This document shows positions 40,533-45,101 of a DNA stretch of 45,101 bases, piece after piece. The notes beneath the pieces are model-generated. The model was given only the letters and a program-made list of their open reading frames with translations. It had not been told where the DNA came from and made no database searches. This DNA comes from a virus. The number at the start of each line of letters is the position of its first letter. The first letter of the stretch is position 1. A program made the position numbers and the translations under genes. Where the stretch lies: positions 1 through 45,101 of IMG/VR virus record IMGVR_UViG_3300018481_000012, one strand, 5' to 3'.

Positions 40533-42454
40533 ATATCGCCGATCTGATTCTTGCTCTTAAGCAGGGCGAGGACCCAAACGCGGCCATTTTGGCCTCGATA
40601 CAAGCGCCTGCTCCCGGTGGGGGCGCGTTTCCGGCTGTCCAACCTCCGGGTGATGATGTTGCTCCAATTCCAGCGGCTTCGGTGCCTCCGCCACCGGCTC
40701 CTGCCGCTGCTCCGCCAGCTACGGGCATCCCTCCTGCCCTAGCGGCGATGGCCGGTGTGGGTAGCCCCAAACCGCCTGCACCGGCTCCCGCCTCGACCGC
40801 GCCCCAAGGCGTAGCTACGCCGATCACGAATCCTGCTCCTGCGCAGGAAATGCCGCGCATTATGCAGTCGCCACCTGATCTGTCTAACATGTACATCGAA
40901 TTGATTAAAAATAATCAGAACGCGGCGGCGCTTGACTCCGGAATGAGCTTAATCGCGGCTGGCTTCTCTAAGTATCCTGAAATTCGGTCTGGTCTTATCG
41001 CCGCAGCTGGCAATCAGGCCGGTAAGCAGAATTTAACGTCTCAGGATATTGTAAACCTTCAGGGTTTGCGAATGAAGAATCAGGCTCTCCAAATTCGACA
41101 GGCAGCGAAAGCTGGCCTGATGAAACAGTACGGATTGAGCCGCGATACTGTGGATTATTTGGACACCAATGACAAACTTGACGAAGTAATCAAGCATCGC
41201 GAAACCGGTACTCTGCAAGTTGTAACCAATGGTGATACCGGCCAGGTTTCGTTGTGGAACAGCAACACTCACAGGAAAATCGCCGATGTTGGTGGGCCGA
41301 AGCCGGAGGAAGGCGAATACGTTGATACTCCGGAAGGTCGTCGCTTGATGAGCAAGCGGACCGGTCAGCCAATGGGCGAGGCTGTTGGCGCAAAGCCGGA
41401 GGAAGGTGAATACGTTGACACCCCGGAAGGTCGCCGCTTGATGAGCAAGCGGACCGGTCAGCCAATGGGCGAGGCTGTTGGTCGTCTTTCCACCGAGGAT
41501 GAGCGGACATTCGCTGATATCAATGCTGGTCGCAGAGCAGCTGGTAAACCCGAAGTTACGCGTGAAGAGTATATCACTACGATCAAGCGCGATCCGCGAG
41601 CAGCCGCAAACGAACAAGATGTGCTCAATTTGGCCGCGATCAATAAGGGTCGCGATCCAGATAAACAGATGACGATGGAACACTATCTTACGAAGGTAAA
41701 GTCGAGAGGTACAACCGTCAATGTTGGGCCACAAGGCCAGCAATTCCCGGCACCCGATGCGGGGCACGACTATAAGCGAAATGAAGATGGTACAGTATGG
41801 GTAAACCCGGATACCAAGCTGCCTGAACAAGTTCCAATTCCTGGAAGTATGGGAGGGGATAAAGCTACTTCGGCAGCAATGGGTGCCAAGAAGCTGACCC
41901 GCGAGGAGACCGAAGCTCAAGAAAAGAAGAATAAGGCGCGATGGAATCAAGTCAGAACTTCTAGCACCGTTATTGACGCTACAGATCGAGCGCTTGGACT
42001 GGTGGATAAGCCTGGAGCAACTGGTGTTCTTGCTCCAATGTCTAGAATGCTGGGATTTATCGGCGGTAAACCATCGGATGACTATGACTCTGCGGTTAGC
42101 ACTATCAAAGCAAATACAGCCTTTGCTGAGTTGCAACGATTACGCGATGCTTCTGTTGGTGGCGCGAGCGGACTTGGTAGCGTCACAGACTTCGAGCAAA
42201 AAATGTTGACAGATGCTATAACCGATCTTCGCTCCATGCAAAGTACTCCAAGCGCTGAAAAAGCTCTAATTCGAGTTAAGGCCATGTTCAAAACGTTGCT
42301 AGAACAACGATTTGAGGAAAAGCCTGGGGAAGACGCCAAATCCAAATTCGATGCTGCCCTTAAAAAGAATGAGGATGAACTAACTGTTGAACAGGCTAAT
42401 AAAACTAAGGCGGGTCCTCGCACCTTCAAGAATATTACGGTGAGGGAGAAATAG
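40529..42454 (+). CDS. Large ejection/internal virion protein, 641 aa
   Basis: ATG 40529 overlaps the previous stop (ATGA). Residues 25-105 are Pro/Ala-rich, then helical (LRMKNQALQIRQAAKAGLMK). A 31-residue block starting KPEEGEYVDTPEGRRL is duplicated in tandem at residues 258-318. The C-terminal third is helical and charged. Composition and place suggest an internal protein ejected with the DNA. Confidence 0.75.
   Translation: MNIADLILALKQGEDPNAAILASIQAPAPGGGAFPAVQPPGDDVAPIPAASVPPPPAPAAAPPATGIPPALAAMAGVGSPKPPAPAPASTAPQGVATPITNPAPAQEMPRIMQSPPDLSNMYIELIKNNQNAAALDSGMSLIAAGFSKYPEIRSGLIAAAGNQAGKQNLTSQDIVNLQGLRMKNQALQIRQAAKAGLMKQYGLSRDTVDYLDTNDKLDEVIKHRETGTLQVVTNGDTGQVSLWNSNTHRKIADVGGPKPEEGEYVDTPEGRRLMSKRTGQPMGEAVGAKPEEGEYVDTPEGRRLMSKRTGQPMGEAVGRLSTEDERTFADINAGRRAAGKPEVTREEYITTIKRDPRAAANEQDVLNLAAINKGRDPDKQMTMEHYLTKVKSRGTTVNVGPQGQQFPAPDAGHDYKRNEDGTVWVNPDTKLPEQVPIPGSMGGDKATSAAMGAKKLTREETEAQEKKNKARWNQVRTSSTVIDATDRALGLVDKPGATGVLAPMSRMLGFIGGKPSDDYDSAVSTIKANTAFAELQRLRDASVGGASGLGSVTDFEQKMLTDAITDLRSMQSTPSAEKALIRVKAMFKTLLEQRFEEKPGEDAKSKFDAALKKNEDELTVEQANKTKAGPRTFKNITVREK
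41300..41482 (+). repeat. Tandem 93-nt coding duplication
   Basis: Copies at 41300-41392 and 41393-41482 encode the same 30 residues. They differ only at synonymous third positions (GGC/GGT, GAT/GAC, ACT/ACC, CGT/CGC). Confidence 0.95.
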
Positions 42455-42455
42455 A

Positions 42456-43556
42456 ATGACTGATTTTGATTTTGATGTGGGGGACAAGGTTTATACAGTC
42501 AGGGATGTTCCCGATTTCGAAACGGCACAGAAGCAGTTTAATGCATATCGCCAGCAAGAAGTATCGGAAGCAGGAAGGAAGCAATTTGAAGAAGCCCCTT
42601 GGTGGGGTAAATTAGGAATGGCCGGTAGCGACATGCTACGTTCTGGCATTGATACTGTATCGCTTGGCGGCGCTGATGCGATGGCAGATTACATGGCCGG
42701 TAACAATGAACAACGAATGCTTACTAAAGCCGCAAAAGAACGGGCAGGGTGGGCTGGAACTGCTGGGGATGTTGTAGCTGCGACTGCTATGTTTCCCACC
42801 GCAGTTCCTAAAGTGGTAGGCATGGTAGGTGGCGGTCCCGGTGTCCGCGCGTTGACGGCAGGCGGGACAGCAGCGGCTGAGGGTGGTACTATGGGTGCTA
42901 TCAACGCTGCGACGCACGATCAGGACCCAATGGCCGGTGCTGGAATTGGTGGTATAACAGGCGTCCTAGGTCAAGCAGCTGGCGGGATTGTTAACAAAGG
43001 TAAGCGAGTTTGGGACGAACTCAATATCCCCGCAGTTGGGAAGGTTGGTAAGACATTCGAGGCCCCCACATACAATATTCTCAAATTGCCCAAGGGGGCG
43101 GATAAAATGACTAAGGTAAACGTTGCCGCTGCAAAGGCGGAACAGAGAGCTAAGAGTAATAAGGAAGACCCTCTTGCTCTACAAGACGCTTACGCCAGCC
43201 AGTTTTCTAAACTGCAAGCATCCCCAGGATTTAAAAAGGAATTCAACAAAGCCGAGAAGGAACAGATCGAAAAAATAATCAAGGGTGACTTCGGCACCAA
43301 TACGTCGCGGCAGCTTAGCAGCGTAGTTGGCAATCCATGGGTAGCAGCAAGTTCAGGTCCTATGGTTGGACTACCCCTACTTACCGCTGGTAGATCGCTG
43401 AAATCACTGTCCAGCGGCGGAACCGAAGAGGCCGTCCGAGACTTACGCCGCACGATGTACGGTGTTGATAAATTTAAGGGGCCGTTATCGCCGGAATGGA
43501 TTAAGCGGATGCGGCAGGGTTCGCGAGTATTGGGTCAAGAGTTATATAATGACTGA
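42456..43556 (+). CDS. Glycine-rich ejection protein, paralogue 1, 366 aa
   Basis: ATG 42456, one base after the previous stop. After a charged N-terminus comes APWWGKLGMAGSDMLRSGID, then long Gly/Ala-rich hydrophobic segments (residues 100-185) resembling glycine zippers, and a helical C-terminus. The block aligns with the next gene. Membrane insertion during DNA ejection is plausible. Confidence 0.72.
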   Translation: MTDFDFDVGDKVYTVRDVPDFETAQKQFNAYRQQEVSEAGRKQFEEAPWWGKLGMAGSDMLRSGIDTVSLGGADAMADYMAGNNEQRMLTKAAKERAGWAGTAGDVVAATAMFPTAVPKVVGMVGGGPGVRALTAGGTAAAEGGTMGAINAATHDQDPMAGAGIGGITGVLGQAAGGIVNKGKRVWDELNIPAVGKVGKTFEAPTYNILKLPKGADKMTKVNVAAAKAEQRAKSNKEDPLALQDAYASQFSKLQASPGFKKEFNKAEKEQIEKIIKGDFGTNTSRQLSSVVGNPWVAASSGPMVGLPLLTAGRSLKSLSSGGTEEAVRDLRRTMYGVDKFKGPLSPEWIKRMRQGSRVLGQELYND

Positions 43557-44691
43557 TGAAGAACTTAAAAAATTCTATCAGCAACATTTTGATAAACTTC
43601 CGTGGTACGGAAAGTTAGGAACTGCTGCCGCCGATGTTGCCCGAACTTTCACGGATGACCTTACATTTGGTTTAGCTGATCGCGGAATGAGTATGATGAC
43701 TGGTCGTAACGAACCAGCCATTACTAAAGCTATTCGCGCTAGAATGGGTCATGCTGATTTACCCGGAGCGTTCGGTGCAGGGATGCTCACACCTTCTGCT
43801 GTCCCCAGTATGGTTGGCCGCGTTGGTGGGGGTCCTGCTACCCGACACGCCGTCGGCCTGCTCGGCGGGGCCGGTGAGGGTGCGTTGCAAGGAGCGGCAT
43901 ATGCTGCTGGTCATGGCGAGGACATGAAACAGGGGGCTACAACTGGGGCTATTGCTGCGCCACTTGCACACGGCTTAACCGCTGGGTTGAACAAGGCTAC
44001 TAACACTATTTCAAATAAAATTAAGGGGGTTAGCGACAAACTTCCGCCTCCCCACATTGGAAATGTAAAGGGGTACGAAGCAGAATTTACTCCTCCCCCC
44101 GGATATACCGATGATTTCACAAAATCACGTGAAGGTCACATGACCTTCTCTAAGGATAAAAATGATTGGGTAAGCAGACCCGGAACCGAAAATTATCCCC
44201 GTTATTGGGAATACCCCGATACACACGAAATGACCCCTAAGGCGATGATAGAATCAGCAGCCCAAGCAGCGCATGGGGCTGGGGGTAAACCCCATCATTA
44301 TATGCTTGAATTTCAAAGTTTGAAAGATGACATAGACGCTAATGCTGTTAGAGATTTCTCCCCCGAAGAATATAAAGTCCTTGAGAAAGCATTAAGTCCT
44401 ACTCACGGCGACTTCTTACCCCATATGTTGGCCGATGCGGCAGAAAGACCGTTGGCTGGGATGAAACTTAGCGCTGGCATTCCACCAGAGATTCCAATGG
44501 CTACACCCATCATGAAAGCAGCAGATTGGGCAGTTGGTAAAAATATGATGGAACCAATAGAAGCTGCGCGACGTTACGCTATTGACTTACCAGAAATCCC
44601 TAGCGTTCTTTCGCCAATCCTGCAAGGTCGATTATCTAAGGGGATGCGACGTGGGATTATTTCGAGCATTGATAATGAAGAGAATTTTTAA
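43549..44691 (+). CDS. Glycine-rich ejection protein, paralogue 2, 380 aa
   Basis: ATG 43549 overlaps the previous gene by 8 nt. LPWYGKLGTAAADVARTF and SAVPSMVGRVGGGP match the preceding protein, followed by its own Gly/Ala-rich region. The C-terminal half is different (YPRYWEYPDTHEMTPKAMIE). It is the last gene of the rightward arm and overlaps the helicase end tail to tail by 35 nt. Confidence 0.72.
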   Translation: MTDEELKKFYQQHFDKLPWYGKLGTAAADVARTFTDDLTFGLADRGMSMMTGRNEPAITKAIRARMGHADLPGAFGAGMLTPSAVPSMVGRVGGGPATRHAVGLLGGAGEGALQGAAYAAGHGEDMKQGATTGAIAAPLAHGLTAGLNKATNTISNKIKGVSDKLPPPHIGNVKGYEAEFTPPPGYTDDFTKSREGHMTFSKDKNDWVSRPGTENYPRYWEYPDTHEMTPKAMIESAAQAAHGAGGKPHHYMLEFQSLKDDIDANAVRDFSPEEYKVLEKALSPTHGDFLPHMLADAAERPLAGMKLSAGIPPEIPMATPIMKAADWAVGKNMMEPIEAARRYAIDLPEIPSVLSPILQGRLSKGMRRGIISSIDNEENF

Positions 44692-45101
44692 AGTATGAAA
44701 ATACGGCCTGTGCTATGCTCTCTTTGGCCTGCAATGCTTGCGTTATGCGACGATCTAACGCTGTCCCCCAAACATCTACATACAGGCAACTTTCCGCTGT
44801 CTGCCCATGGCGGTGAATACGATCCTCGATCTGGCTTCTGTCGTCCAGAGAGTACGAATTTTCTGCGAATATCATTGTGCTGCACAGATCGTCCGACAGT
44901 GGACCGCCTAGAAGTGTGTGACCGTATTTGGCCGCGCGACTTTGCGCTAGAATCACCCGACACCCGCTGTATTTATTGAATTTATCTTTCTGCGCCTGGA
45001 TTTCGGCAGGTTCCATCCCACCACTTATGTAGGCTGGCCCATATTCGGCGAGCGCTCGCATTAACAAATCTTTGGTGTAGCGATGAACATACGGAACGAC
45101 A
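44657..45101 (-). CDS. SNF2-family DNA helicase, C-terminal part (gene continues at 1-1085)
   Basis: This is the C-terminal end of the helicase whose N-terminus lies at 1-1085; positions 44979-45101 repeat 1-123. It contains RecA-like domain 2 with YISGGMEPAE, a GGPLSDDLCS segment and motif VI SQIEDRIHRHGQ, whose arginines contact ATP. The stop is at 44657, 35 nt inside the convergent last gene of the rightward arm. Confidence 0.9.
   Translation of the reverse strand, partial: VVPYVHRYTKDLLMRALAEYGPAYISGGMEPAEIQAQKDKFNKYSGCRVILAQSRAAKYGHTLLGGPLSDDLCSTMIFAENSYSLDDRSQIEDRIHRHGQTAESCLYVDVWGTALDRRITQALQAKESIAQAVFSYFKNSLHYQCSK
44979..45101. repeat. Terminal overlap, right copy
   Basis: Exact copy of 1-123, marking closure of the genome at a unique length of 44,978 bp. 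Confidence 0.95.

Noticed and set aside
41033-42136. Minus-strand frame of 367 aa
   Set aside because: It is antisense to the 641-aa ejection protein and mirrors its tandem repeat; low-complexity translation without family match.

Overview
The window is a complete genome of a tailed, lytic, podovirus-like bacteriophage. The first 123 bases recur exactly at the end (44979-45101), and a helicase gene reads in frame across this overlap. The unique genome is therefore 44,978 bp, circular or circularly permuted. No integrase, tRNA, rRNA or CRISPR was seen. The host is probably an alphaproteobacterium. This is an inference from a series of promoters of the form CTTGAC-N17-CTATA, the housekeeping consensus described for rhizobia.

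Two transcription arms diverge from a control region at about 18.63-18.95 kb, which holds a perfect 30-nt palindrome. They meet tail to tail at 44657-44691. The left arm (minus strand, 18.6 kb down to 1 and across the join) carries DNA metabolism. It has an SNF2-type helicase, a MazG-type pyrophosphohydrolase, a PurZ-type adenylosuccinate synthetase homologue, a DUF6378 protein, a PD-(D/E)XK nuclease, a PolA-family DNA polymerase with proofreading domain, a PrimPol/SF3-type primase-helicase, and about 20 small early proteins. The right arm (plus strand) carries endonuclease VII, Ig-like and other small proteins, both terminase subunits with a lysis cassette and an Acb2/Tad1-like protein between them, portal, scaffold, SU10-type capsid, adaptor, fibres (one collagen-like), tail hub candidate, and five genes of probable ejection proteins.

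The most notable system is the set purZ + mazZ-like + PolA-family polymerase. It predicts that this phage replaces adenine with 2-aminoadenine (base Z) in its DNA. No HD-family dATPase (DatZ) was found, and the polymerase has unusual O-helix residues. Also notable are a four-member family of dispersed paralogues, three of them directly behind their own promoter (one in a self-contained promoter-gene-terminator cassette) and the fourth behind a weaker predicted one, and a recurrent early-gene cassette: N17 sigma-70 promoter, a hairpin beginning near the predicted +1, then a GAACGGAGC ribosome-binding leader.

Left-arm genes are packed with ATGA, GTGA and TGATG overlaps, so most starts were set by overlap plus a visible ribosome-binding site. 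A roughly 480-nt gene-free stretch (17555-18031) holds iteron-like repeats and G-tracts and is the best origin candidate.
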